Below the pieces are notes generated by a model that ran no database searches, was not told the origin of the DNA, and saw only the letters and a program-made list of their open reading frames with translations. A stretch of DNA of 35,293 nt from a virus. Below are positions 7,456 to 12,761 of this stretch, piece after piece. The translations under genes and the position numbers were made by a program. The stretch is from positions 1-35,293 of the IMG/VR virus record IMGVR_UViG_3300017772_002961, one strand, 5' to 3'. Every line of letters begins with the position of its first letter. Within the stretch, counting starts at the first letter, position 1.

Positions 7456-7766
7456 TTTTGTTCTTCAGGATAAGGATAATCAGGATATTCTGGATCATCA
7501 GTATTAGAGTATGGATGCCCATACATAAATTCTTGAGCTAGATCATCCTGTATTTCTTTCTCCATTTTAGCTGCATTCTCTTTTTCCTGGTCATAAATAA
7601 CTGCAGCTTGTTGTAAATATTCGGTTTTAAGATCTTTGATACGTTGATCTTGTACTTCTATGTACTCTTCAAACCCTTTAATTCGTTTGGCTTGTTTACT
7701 ATTTTTATTCTCAAGGAGTACACATCTACTTATTAAGTAGTTTACATTTTTTTCGTCCATTTCCAT
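7449..7766 (-). CDS. Coiled-coil hypothetical protein (105 aa)
   Basis: The first 75 residues are a long charged helix (LLENKNSKQAKRIKGFEEY through KENAAKMEKEIQDD) with heptad-like hydrophobics, so a coiled coil is likely. The C-terminus is acidic and rich in Pro and Tyr (DDPEYPDYPYPEE) and probably disordered. No catalytic motif or family is recognised. The start follows the upstream zinc-ribbon stop by 2 bases, and its stop lies inside the acceptor stem of the tRNA-like element. A structural or adaptor role is possible but unsupported. Confidence 0.65.
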   Translation of the reverse strand: MEMDEKNVNYLISRCVLLENKNSKQAKRIKGFEEYIEVQDQRIKDLKTEYLQQAAVIYDQEKENAAKMEKEIQDDLAQEFMYGHPYSNTDDPEYPDYPYPEEQNE

Positions 7767-7768
7767 AA

Positions 7769-7939
7769 TTATTCTTTGTTATAAAAATCTGTTAATGTTT
7801 GTTTAGTTATTGGATATGCAGTTGTTACGTCGTTAACGTGGTCACAATTTGTGCATTCTGCAAGCATATCATGACCAACGTGTTCAAGAGTATGACCTTT
7901 ATCGTGGCCACACTCTGAACAGTTTATAGTTGCTATCAT
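7769..7939 (-). CDS. Small zinc-ribbon protein (56 aa)
   Basis: The reading frame has two CxxC knuckles, C7-x2-C10 (NCSEC) and C29-x2-C32 (ECTNC), spaced like a single-zinc ribbon, with His residues in between (GHTLEHVGHD). Its ATG overlaps the stop of the upstream 68-aa gene by 4 bases (ATGA), and its TAA lies 2 bases before the next start. This junction pattern is that of a real operon member. Such mini zinc ribbons in phages often bind nucleic acid or a partner enzyme; no specific role can be read. Confidence 0.75.
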   Translation of the reverse strand: MIATINCSECGHDKGHTLEHVGHDMLAECTNCDHVNDVTTAYPITKQTLTDFYNKE

Positions 7940-8142
7940 TTAGCATGATGTTTAAGTCTACTAATTAGTTTATCTAATTTAGTTTTTTCTTTTACAGCAC
8001 CACTAGGATGATTGGTTTCTAAAGCTTGTCTAATTTGAACATAGCCTTTAAGACCATGTTCATTTAGAAAGTCATTACGTAGTTTAGCACGTTCTTGTGC
8101 ATTTTCTTGTCTAATCGCTTTTTTGTATTTAGGATGTGCCAT
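7936..8142 (-). CDS. Small basic hypothetical protein (68 aa)
   Basis: A Lys/Arg/His-rich, mostly helical protein: MAHPKYKKAIRQENAQERA at the start and LDKLISRLKHHAK at the end. No Cys, membrane segment or known motif is seen. Stop and next start overlap (ATGA) with the zinc-ribbon gene, and the upstream membrane-protein gene ends 2 bases before its ATG, so it is a clear operon member. Net positive charge makes nucleic-acid contact plausible, without further support. Confidence 0.65.
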   Translation of the reverse strand: MAHPKYKKAIRQENAQERAKLRNDFLNEHGLKGYVQIRQALETNHPSGAVKEKTKLDKLISRLKHHAK

Positions 8143-8144
8143 AA

Positions 8145-8471
8145 TTAGTTATTTAAATGTTGATTTCCGTGTGCTATTTTTTCCCAAGTAAACATGAGTA
8201 CAAAGAATGGTAGTACAATACTAAATCTTGTAATGTATTTTGTTTTCTCAGCACTAAATGCAAATCCTATTATAAAACCAGCATCGGTTTCACACTTAAA
8301 TACATAGTTTTGAGTGTTAAACAAATAAATTGCAACTGCTGATATTAACCAGCCCATCCACAATATTGTACATAATAGTTTATCAGAATTATCTGATAAG
8401 TTTAGTTTTTCTGTCAATATTGCTAGTGACAAGGTTAACAATCCAAGAACAATTAAGTTTAGTCTTTTCAT
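8145..8471 (-). CDS. Small membrane protein (108 aa)
   Basis: From the ATG at 8471 (MKRLNLIVLG) the protein has three hydrophobic stretches that could cross the membrane: about residues 4-20 (LNLIVLGLLTLSLAIL), 30-50 (LLCTILWMGWLISAVAIYLF) and 82-98 (FSIVLPFFVLMF). Short loops of mixed charge join them. It sits in the inner membrane of the infected cell if made. Phage proteins of this kind can be holins, superinfection-exclusion factors or inhibitors of host enzymes; no lysis gene is next to it to favour a holin. The upstream extension to 8519 lacks a credible start. Confidence 0.65.
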   Translation of the reverse strand: MKRLNLIVLGLLTLSLAILTEKLNLSDNSDKLLCTILWMGWLISAVAIYLFNTQNYVFKCETDAGFIIGFAFSAEKTKYITRFSIVLPFFVLMFTWEKIAHGNQHLNN

Positions 8472-8757
8472 TTTGTTAGTGATTAAGTTAGAATTAATTA
8501 ATTTAAAAGAAACAAACAAGGAGGGGACCTAGCTTTTAGGTTTAATATTATATGCAGCTAGCATGCAAAACCTCAACGATCACGTTACGCACCGTTACTT
8601 CTTGTCTGTTATAATATAGATTAACGAGTTTACGCTCGGAGTTTTATTTAACTATGTCTTCTCTGACACGACCATAACTCGTGGTGTAGTCACCTTGCTT
8701 TTTTTGATTGGTGTTGGAAGGTAACAGGCATTTTCACCATTTATAGAGAAGAGTGTG
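8472..8757 (-). other. Gene-free segment with several hairpins
   Basis: No reading frame above about 20 codons looks real here on either strand. Visible structure: a 6-bp hairpin AGAGTG/CACTCT (8750-8767) over the stop of the upstream zinc-ribbon gene; a CACGA/TCGTG hairpin within TGACACGACC...GTAGTCA (about 8677-8705); a CGAG/CTCG hairpin near 8624-8638; and ACCTA/TAGGT around GCTTT near 8527-8541. Two close copies of CGTTAC lie near 8583-8600. It could be a long structured leader for the membrane-protein gene or hold a small RNA. I see no tRNA cloverleaf. Confidence 0.4.
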
Positions 8758-8940
8758 TTACCACTCTCCTCCCATTTCTTCTTGTTCTTCTGCTAGATCA
8801 TTGATATGTTCTTCTAAGAACTTCTTATCAATGTTAGATTCTCTAACTTTATTTCTATCGTGTGTATACCAATTACAATCCAGGCATACAGCTCCTGTCA
8901 TCTTCAGACGACAAGAGCCATTGCATTTAGGACATTTCAT
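8758..8940 (-). CDS. Zinc-ribbon protein with acidic tail (60 aa)
   Basis: Starting at the ATG at 8940, which overlaps the upstream TAA by one base (TAATG), the protein begins MKCPKCNGSC and has a second knuckle VCLDCNWY, giving a CxxC...CxxC zinc ribbon over residues 3-25. The C-terminal half is helical and acidic (EEHINDLAEEQEEMGGEW). The fold is common among phage and archaeal small regulators and among transcription-factor ribbons. The role is unknown. An AGAGTG/CACTCT hairpin covers its stop codon. Confidence 0.7.
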   Translation of the reverse strand: MKCPKCNGSCRLKMTGAVCLDCNWYTHDRNKVRESNIDKKFLEEHINDLAEEQEEMGGEW

Positions 8941-9113
8941 TAAACTATCTTGTTTACAACGAATACACAAGTAGGTGCTCCAAGCTCTTTATTTAAAGCT
9001 TTAGCCATTATTTGTGCAATATTTTTGTTAGGGAATACTCCCCAAGAGAAAGTATCTTTGAAAGCTTCATCTTTAGGATTAAAAGCTCTTACTTCATGTG
9101 TGTAATCAAACAT
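8940..9113 (-). CDS. Small hypothetical protein (57 aa)
   Basis: The ATG at 9113 (MFDYTHEVRAF) is the credible start; the longer frame up to 9239 begins with TTG and runs through a structured leader. The product has an aromatic N-terminal half and a helical middle (NKNIAQIMAKALNKEL). It ends in a beta-like VFVVNKIV. No family recognised. One-base overlap with the next start suggests coupling. It is the first gene after a possible pseudoknotted leader at 9179-9231. Confidence 0.55.
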   Translation of the reverse strand: MFDYTHEVRAFNPKDEAFKDTFSWGVFPNKNIAQIMAKALNKELGAPTCVFVVNKIV

Positions 9114-9178
9114 AATGTTATAGTATTTAATGTTAGTTAAATGGTTATGTAGGTAGATGTGTTGATTTATGGTGTTAA

Positions 9179-9231
9179 GGCGTTGGGAGAGACACACACA
9201 GTGCCTCCCCTTCAAGGTCACGCCAGACCTT
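9179..9231. promoter_or_regulatory. Possible pseudoknot or attenuator in the 9114-9253 leader
   Basis: Three pairings interlock: GGCGT (9179-9183) with ACGCC (9220-9224); GGGAG (9185-9189) with CTCCC (9205-9209); and AAGGTC (9214-9219) with GACCTT (9226-9231). The loop of the last hairpin contains the ACGCC that pairs upstream, so the set is either a pseudoknot or two exclusive states. On the plus strand the AAGGTC/GACCTT hairpin is followed by TTT and looks like a weak terminator. On the minus strand the same bases lie in the 5' leader of the 57-aa gene. Strand and role are open. Confidence 0.35.
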
Positions 9232-9253
9232 TTTATCAATAGTTATAGCTATT

Positions 9254-9284
9254 TAAAAAAAGAAATAGAGCTATTTAAGCTCTA
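9254..9284 (-). terminator. Intrinsic terminator on minus strand
   Basis: On the minus strand TAGAGCT, loop TAAAT, AGCTCTA forms a 7-bp hairpin (9284-9266) followed by TTTCTTTTTTT (9265-9255). The stem begins in the last codons of the 61-aa gene and includes its TAG stop. It should end most transcripts of that first leftward gene, so the genes downstream probably need their own promoter or read-through. Confidence 0.75.
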
Positions 9285-9456
9285 CTTCTAACCCGATTTT
9301 AATATCGGGGAACAACTTCTTGTTCTCAGTGTAAACAATTTGCCCGGAATAAAAGACATTGTCTTTTATGTAATCGGCGGTGAAACCGATTCGACACTCA
9401 TCACCATTTTTGTTGATTTGTTTGTCAGACATTCTGACAATCTTAGCTGTAGCCAT
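9271..9456 (-). CDS. Small hypothetical protein, first gene of left arm (61 aa)
   Basis: A compact, probably beta-rich protein. MATAKIVRMSDKQ is followed by a strand/turn pattern (RIGFTADYIKDNVFYSGQIVYTENKK), ending IGLEVELK. The size and alternating pattern would fit an OB- or SH3-like small barrel, but no signature confirms this. It is the first leftward gene beside the divergent control region and has its own terminator, so it may be expressed early and strongly. Confidence 0.6.
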   Translation of the reverse strand: MATAKIVRMSDKQINKNGDECRIGFTADYIKDNVFYSGQIVYTENKKLFPDIKIGLEVELK

Positions 9457-9616
9457 ATGCGGAAGATTTAAGGATTAATGAAATTAATAAGTTTGACGGG
9501 GACACTTGGAACCCTAAAACAGGAGGGGGGTGTTGTTTGAATACCCCTGCACGTTCAGTGACTAAACAAATTTTAAAATTTTTCCCCCAAAAATTTTTTA
9601 ATCTTACCAGGATATT
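9457..9616. other. Divergent intergenic control region
   Basis: Here transcription switches from leftward to rightward. I see no gene. The segment holds an unusual homopolymer patch: GGAGGGGGG near 9521-9530, then AATTTTAAAATTTTTCCCCCAAAAATTTTTT (split by the C-run) across about 9569-9599. GGGGT and ACCCC can pair at about 9527-9547 (GGGGGTGTTG with ATACCCC). A near-promoter on the minus strand, CAAATTTTA in plus reading at 9567-9575, has one base too many between its halves. AT-rich tracts at a strand switch could mark an origin or paired early promoters. Confidence 0.4.
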
Positions 9617-9624
9617 TATCTTTG
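9617..9624 (+). promoter_or_regulatory. Promoter -7 box (TATCTTTG)
   Basis: TATCTTTG fits the Bacteroidota -7 pattern TAnnTTTG exactly. The matching -33 TTTG is not present; only TTTT lies at the right distance (9594-9597). It would begin a short rightward transcript that ends at the strong terminator at 9739-9767. Confidence 0.45.
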
Positions 9625-9649
9625 TAGGGACAAGGAATTTCGCTATCCT

Positions 9650-9769
9650 ATGAGTTTTATAGTAACGGTTGGCTGGGCAGGTGTCTTCACACTGTGTTTC
9701 ACCATTGCACTACATTCGAACAGGTACGGAAAAACACTAAGACCTCGCTATCAACGAGGTCTTTTTTAA
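9650..9769 (+). CDS. Possible 39-aa membrane peptide or small RNA
   Basis: Between the -7 box at 9617-9624 and the terminator at 9739-9767 an ATG frame encodes 39 residues. The N-terminal half is hydrophobic (FIVTVGWAGVFTLCFTIAL) and the tail is basic (RYGKTLRPRYQRG), which is the layout of a single-pass membrane peptide. However, the frame ends inside the terminator U-run, and its codons (GTC, TTC, ACC, CTG, GGC) are unlike the A/T-ending codons of the other genes. A roughly 140-nt non-coding RNA is an equal alternative. Low confidence as a protein. Confidence 0.3.
   Translation: MSFIVTVGWAGVFTLCFTIALHSNRYGKTLRPRYQRGLF
9739..9767 (+). terminator. Strong intrinsic terminator
   Basis: AAGACCTCG (9739-9747), a 7-base loop, then CGAGGTCTT (9755-9763) form a perfect 9-bp stem that runs into TTTTT. 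It ends the short rightward transcript begun near 9630. Confidence 0.9.
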
Positions 9770-9788
9770 CCCCTAAATAAAAAAAGTT

Positions 9789-9938
9789 ATGGCATGTAAG
9801 TGTGGAAAAAATGAAGAATGTAAATGTATAAAGAGAGATAATAATGCTTTCGAAGACTACATGAAAGATTTAACGGAGAAGGATCAACCAGCTTGTTCTA
9901 TAGAAGATCAAGAAAATTGTGAAAACTGCGGGAGTTAA
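9789..9938 (+). CDS. Cys-rich small protein (49 aa)
   Basis: The frame begins MACKCGKNEECKC, giving two closely spaced CxC pairs (C3, C5, C11, C13). After a charged helical middle (NAFEDYMKDLTEKD) it ends with C36, C44 and C47 (NCENCGS). Seven Cys in 49 residues, arranged as CxC and CxxC, suggest metal binding. The A-rich leader AAAAAGTT and A/T-ending codons match neighbouring genes. It lies between a terminator and the promoter-like box at 9950, so its own promoter is unclear. No family recognised. Confidence 0.55.
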   Translation: MACKCGKNEECKCIKRDNNAFEDYMKDLTEKDQPACSIEDQENCENCGS

Positions 9939-9949
9939 TAATAATTTAT

Positions 9950-9957
9950 TATATTTG
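9950..9957 (+). promoter_or_regulatory. Promoter -7 box (TATATTTG)
   Basis: TATATTTG is an exact TAnnTTTG match and is identical to the -7 box of the strong promoter at 10262-10269. The -33 element is weak: only CTG lies at about the right distance (9926-9928). A transcript from here would start near 9964 and cover the gene-free, pairing-rich segment downstream. Confidence 0.5.
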
Positions 9958-9963
9958 CAAAGA

Positions 9964-10217
9964 AGCACTCATAGAGTATCACCCCCCAGGTAGCCAATAA
10001 GGGGTCAGAAGTTGGATTGTAGGTTCAAATAGAACTAGAGTTTTCTCCAATAGCTTCGAAAAGAGTAACGTATAGGCTTTAGTTAGGATAAATTGCACAC
10101 AGGTAAGTGCGGTGAATTAACATCAGTATTATTATCCTTGGGTCCCCATCGGGAGCACTGCTAAATGCTAAAATCACACTTGAAATCTAAAAACCAAGGG
10201 GGATACCTGTGTCTTTT
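9964..10217 (+). ncRNA. Candidate structured non-coding RNA
   Basis: These 254 bases hold no convincing gene but many pairings. ACACAGGTA (10097-10105) pairs with TACCTGTGT (10204-10212), followed by CTTTTT, a terminator-like end. Inside it CCTTGG (10136-10141) pairs with CCAAGG (10194-10199), AGTGC (10106-10110) with GCACT (10155-10159), and a CCC/GGG hairpin lies at 10143-10153. In the 5' half CCCC can pair with GGGG and CCAA with TTGG in an interlocked way (about 9980-10017), and GAAGC with GCTTC. An upstream -7 box and the final U-run make a transcription unit plausible. I recognise no known RNA class. Confidence 0.45.
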
Positions 10218-10237
10218 TGGATCCTCTTCAAATAAAT

Positions 10238-10269
10238 TTTGTATTGTAGTAAAAACTTTTATATATTTG
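10238..10269 (+). promoter_or_regulatory. Bacteroidota-type promoter of the right arm
   Basis: TTTG (10238-10241), 20 bases, TATATTTG (10262-10269) is a full match to TTTG-N19-21-TAnnTTTG. It lies 22 bases before the ATG of the GroES-like gene and should start the rightward small-gene and terminase operon. Confidence 0.85.
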
Positions 10270-10291
10270 TGGAAACATAAAACTATATATA

Positions 10292-10555
10292 ATGGCTTTT
10301 AAACCAAACAACTCGTGGGTAGTGTTACCCGATCCAACATCAGAAACAACAGACTCTGGAATCATTTTAGATGAGTCTACAAGAAAATCTAGAGCTACTA
10401 ATATTTTAGAAGTTATCTCTGTTGGCCCTCAATGTAACTTTGTTAAGAAAGGAGATATTGCTGTAATAGATCCTAGAACAGAAGCAATTCAATTAGATAT
10501 TGATGGCAAAGCTTGTCTATTAGTTGGTGAACATCAAATAGTAGGTAAGCAATGA
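10292..10555 (+). CDS. GroES-like co-chaperonin
   Basis: The 87-residue product follows the GroES fold along nearly its full length. An N-terminal strand (NSWVVLPDP) is followed by a mobile-loop region with SGIILDE near residues 22-28, the position of GGIVL in GroES. Then come ILEVISVGPQ, VKKGDIAVIDPRTEAIQLDIDGKACLLVGEHQIVG, which aligns with GroES strands VGDIVIF through ILMSE and IL. Like phage T4 gp31, such a protein probably caps host GroEL so it can fold the phage capsid protein. No GroEL gene is in the window. It is the first gene after the promoter at 10238-10269 and overlaps the next start by 4 bases. Confidence 0.82.
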   Translation: MAFKPNNSWVVLPDPTSETTDSGIILDESTRKSRATNILEVISVGPQCNFVKKGDIAVIDPRTEAIQLDIDGKACLLVGEHQIVGKQ

Positions 10556-10740
10556 TAACAAGCAGTGTTGAAGTGGATACTGTATTTGAATGGCTTTCAA
10601 CTATTATAAAGTTTGAAGAGAAAATAACTGATCTTGATGCTTTAGGGATGATTACAAGTTGGAATACAGAGCTAAGCATCTCTAACACTGGCTTTGTTGT
10701 TAGTATTGAAGTCGAAATGGATGAAGATTATGAGCAATAA
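10552..10740 (+). CDS. Small acidic hypothetical protein (62 aa)
   Basis: The start ATGA overlaps the stop of the co-chaperonin gene, so the two are coupled. The product has a helical N-terminal half (VDTVFEWLSTIIKFEEK), a beta-like segment (ELSISNTGFVVSIEVEM) and an acidic end. No known motif. Its stop lies 11 bases inside the next gene. Nothing in the sequence shows its role. Confidence 0.6.
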   Translation: MITSSVEVDTVFEWLSTIIKFEEKITDLDALGMITSWNTELSISNTGFVVSIEVEMDEDYEQ

Positions 10741-11068
10741 AAAAAGAATTACAGTAAAGATAGACACTACCTACAAGTATATTAGGTTATGGAACGGTCT
10801 TTTTAATTTAACCCCCAAAGAATTAAAAATTTTAGCAGAGTTTATAGACGCTAATAAAGAGGTTACATTAAAAGTATCTAACGTATGTCATGTATCAATT
10901 AAAAAGATCGTAGCAAAAAAATTAAACATTGTAGACTACAATACTTTAAATAACTACGTAAAACGATTTAAAAAGAAAGGGGTCATTATCAAGAAAGGTA
11001 AAGATTATTTGTTTAATAAACTTCTTGATCCGAGTACGGCAAGTGTAGAAATACTTATAACTAAATGA
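10730..11068 (+). CDS. Winged-helix-like DNA-binding protein (112 aa)
   Basis: The credible start is the ATG at 10730 (MSNKKRITVKI); a longer frame from 10694 begins with TTG inside the previous gene. After a strand-rich N-terminus, LTPKELKILAEFIDANKE begins a helix-turn-helix unit, and LNIVDYNTLNNYVKRFKKKGVIIKKGKDYLF reads like a recognition helix and wing. The pattern resembles wHTH proteins seen beside phage structural operons. A late-gene regulator is a possible role but unproven. It overlaps the next small gene by 4 bases (ATGA). Confidence 0.62.
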   Translation: MSNKKRITVKIDTTYKYIRLWNGLFNLTPKELKILAEFIDANKEVTLKVSNVCHVSIKKIVAKKLNIVDYNTLNNYVKRFKKKGVIIKKGKDYLFNKLLDPSTASVEILITK

Positions 11069-11190
11069 ACGTAATAGGAGATGATCACTACATATATACA
11101 ACACACACATCGTACAACTACACACTTGTAGTAGTTCAAAATTCAATTGGAGAAGTTATAGAATTACAAATAGAAAAATATTATGAGTAA
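11065..11190 (+). CDS. Small hypothetical protein (41 aa)
   Basis: The ATG overlaps the upstream TGA (ATGA) and its TAA overlaps the next gene's start region by 8 bases (ATGAGTAA). The product is Tyr/Thr-rich with beta-like alternation (YIYTTHTSYNYTLVVVQNSIGEVIELQ). Tight overlaps on both sides argue that it is real. No function can be assigned. Confidence 0.55.
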   Translation: MNVIGDDHYIYTTHTSYNYTLVVVQNSIGEVIELQIEKYYE

Positions 11191-11602
11191 AAAAAAGAAA
11201 ATTATAAATAAGCAAGATCTTAATTTAAAAGATGCTAAGCCTATTAATAAAGCTATGCAACCAAAGCCTAGAGAGGCTGCACCAGCTCCAGCAAATCCAG
11301 CTGCAACAGTAAAACCCCCAAATGTATTTAAAATGATGAAGTCTTTTGGTAAAGATTTATCTAAATATGTTTTAGCTGGGGCACCTAACTGTTCTAAAGA
11401 GGATTACAAAGATAGATTGTTAACTTGCGATGCTTGTCCTCATTTAATGAGACATTTAATGCGCTGCGGTAAGTGTGGATGTTTAGTTGAGCACAAAGCT
11501 AAATGGAAGACAACCACATGTCCTGATGGTAAATGGAAAGAGCAAGATCTTTCAGATTTACCTAAACCAAAGCAAGCAGAAGATGACAAAAAACAAGGAT
11601 GA
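11183..11602 (+). CDS. Zinc-cluster protein with disordered N-terminus (139 aa)
   Basis: Residues 1-50 are Lys/Pro/Ala-rich and look disordered (KPREAAPAPANPAATVKPP). From about residue 70 a compact Cys cluster appears: C-x3-LTCDACPHL, then RCGKCGCLVEHK and TTCPDGKW. This C-x2-C ... C-x2-C-x-C ... CPxGKW arrangement is a zinc-knuckle type I know from many phage small proteins near structural genes. The function is not established. The acidic-basic tail (QAEDDKKQG) overlaps the HU-like gene by 20 bases. Confidence 0.65.
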   Translation: MSKKKKIINKQDLNLKDAKPINKAMQPKPREAAPAPANPAATVKPPNVFKMMKSFGKDLSKYVLAGAPNCSKEDYKDRLLTCDACPHLMRHLMRCGKCGCLVEHKAKWKTTTCPDGKWKEQDLSDLPKPKQAEDDKKQG

Positions 11603-11804
11603 GATCATTTATAAGTTAGCTACTAAATATAATCTGCCAATTAGTAAGGTAGAAGAGATTGTTACGTTTCAATTTAAATTTGTCACAAACATTATGAAGC
11701 AGGGAAATTTTGACCCTATTCGTTTACCTTACTTTGGTAAATTTTCTGCTAAAAAAGAAAGAATAAAGTATATAAACAAATTAAAAAATGAAACTAAGAG
11801 ATGA
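11583..11804 (+). CDS. HU/IHF-like DNA-binding protein, short form (73 aa)
   Basis: Starting at the ATG at 11583 (MTKNKDEIIYKL), the order of helices and strands follows the HU/IHF family: helix 1 (EIIYKLATKYN), the LPISKVEEIV turn-helix, a second helix (FVTNIMKQGNF) and the strand DPIRLPYFGKFSAKKER, matching HU's VQLVGFGTFEVRER. The long DNA-embracing arms are absent, so this is a short version. HU-like proteins bend DNA and could help packaging or genome organisation next to terminase genes. A longer frame from 11487 overlaps the previous gene and is not credible. Its stop overlaps the next start by 17 bases. Confidence 0.68.
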   Translation: MTKNKDEIIYKLATKYNLPISKVEEIVTFQFKFVTNIMKQGNFDPIRLPYFGKFSAKKERIKYINKLKNETKR

Positions 11805-12309
11805 TTTAATTCATATAAAAGACAATATAGCTGTTCCCAGTGCGTATGCTTTACAGATAAAAGAATTTCAAAAGATTCCGGTTAAAGACTTAGCGTTTAT
11901 ATACTTTATGGTAGATCATAGATCTCCATTTTCAGTTTATGAGTGGAAACAAAGAGAAATTGAAGTAAAAAATAGTATATTTGGGGAAGACGCTAAATGG
12001 ACGCCTTCAAATCGAGTGTTAGCAGCTTGTAAAAAATATGCAGAGCTTATAGAGACATCTGCAGTTAAATTATTAAAAGCTGCTACCGAGTCTGTAACTA
12101 AACTAGAAAAATATTTTAGAACAGTAGACTTGACAGAGCTAGACGATAGAGGTAAACCAATTTACACAGCAAAAGATCTAATAGGTAATTTAGAGAAGAT
12201 GGGAAAAGTTGTAGATGGGTTATCAAGGCTAGAAGAGATAGTTAAAAAAGAAGAGCAGACAAATAATCCAAACAGAGGAGGCGTAGAAGTAAATAAATAC
12301 AGTATGTAA
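11788..12309 (+). CDS. Possible terminase small subunit (173 aa)
   Basis: The protein is mainly helical. Its N-terminal part holds MKLRDDLIHIKDNIAVPS and KIPVKDLAFIYFMVDHRSPF. A central helical segment (ASNRV-like PSNRVLAACKKYAEL, then LLKAATESVTKLEKYFRTVDL) and a C-terminal helix (LSRLEEIVKKEEQ) follow. No catalytic motif is visible. Its place three genes before the large terminase, its size and its helical make-up fit a DNA-recognising small terminase subunit. That is position-based inference, and a different packaging or head protein is possible. It ends 1 base before the next start. Confidence 0.45.
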   Translation: MKLRDDLIHIKDNIAVPSAYALQIKEFQKIPVKDLAFIYFMVDHRSPFSVYEWKQREIEVKNSIFGEDAKWTPSNRVLAACKKYAELIETSAVKLLKAATESVTKLEKYFRTVDLTELDDRGKPIYTAKDLIGNLEKMGKVVDGLSRLEEIVKKEEQTNNPNRGGVEVNKYSM

Positions 12310-12310
12310 T

Positions 12311-12580
12311 ATGGATTTTTTAGAAGAAATAGACGAGTTTAATACAGCAATGGATAATGCTTATGATTTTATAACAGGTAAGGTAACATTAGACACTTTA
12401 GTAACGGATTTAAGTATTGGAGGCATTCAAACCTACGTACTACCTTTTGATCCAGAAAAAGAGACAGGGACAGATCCTGAAACATTAGATCTAGTTATAG
12501 AACATTTTGAAAGCACTGAAGAGTACGAGAAATGTCAAGTACTATTAAGAATAAAGCAAAAAACTCATGGCAAAATATAA
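12311..12580 (+). CDS. Acidic hypothetical protein (89 aa)
   Basis: An acidic protein of mixed helix and strand (MDFLEEIDEFNTAMDNAYDF; IGGIQTYVLPFDPEKE; EHFESTEEYEKCQVLLRIKQK). No recognised motif, Cys cluster or membrane segment. Tight spacing (1 base from the upstream stop, 14-base overlap with the next gene) makes it a genuine operon member in the terminase cluster. Function unknown. Confidence 0.6.
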   Translation: MDFLEEIDEFNTAMDNAYDFITGKVTLDTLVTDLSIGGIQTYVLPFDPEKETGTDPETLDLVIEHFESTEEYEKCQVLLRIKQKTHGKI

Positions 12581-12761
12581 ATGCGCTACTTGCAGCAAAG
12601 AGATAGATCTTGCCACTCAAACTATAGCTGTTGTAGACGGTAATGTAGTTTGCAAAGAGGCTATTTGCTGTGATAAATATATGGATTCTGTAAAAGAGAA
12701 ATTTACAGGGTTTGGTGGAATAATTAAAAAAGCAAACGGCTCAGTAGGTGGCAAATTCTAA
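12567..12761 (+). CDS. Small Cys-containing protein before terminase (64 aa)
   Basis: MAKYKCATCSKEIDLATQTI opens with a CxxC knuckle (C6, C9). VVCKEAICCDKYM supplies further Cys residues (about 31-37), so one zinc site is likely. The C-terminus is Gly/Lys-rich (GFGGIIKKANGSVGGKF). The fold may be a minimal zinc finger. It overlaps the terminase start by 14 bases, implying coupled synthesis. Role in packaging is only suggested by position. Confidence 0.6.
   Translation: MAKYKCATCSKEIDLATQTIAVVDGNVVCKEAICCDKYMDSVKEKFTGFGGIIKKANGSVGGKF

Noticed and set aside
7417-7530. A complete tRNA gene
   Set aside because: No 5' acceptor strand, D arm or anticodon arm can be found at normal distance; upstream bases are coding.
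10164-10302. Plus-strand frame of about 45 codons across the promoter of the GroES-like gene
   Set aside because: It spans the terminator-like end and the exact promoter, and has no coding character.
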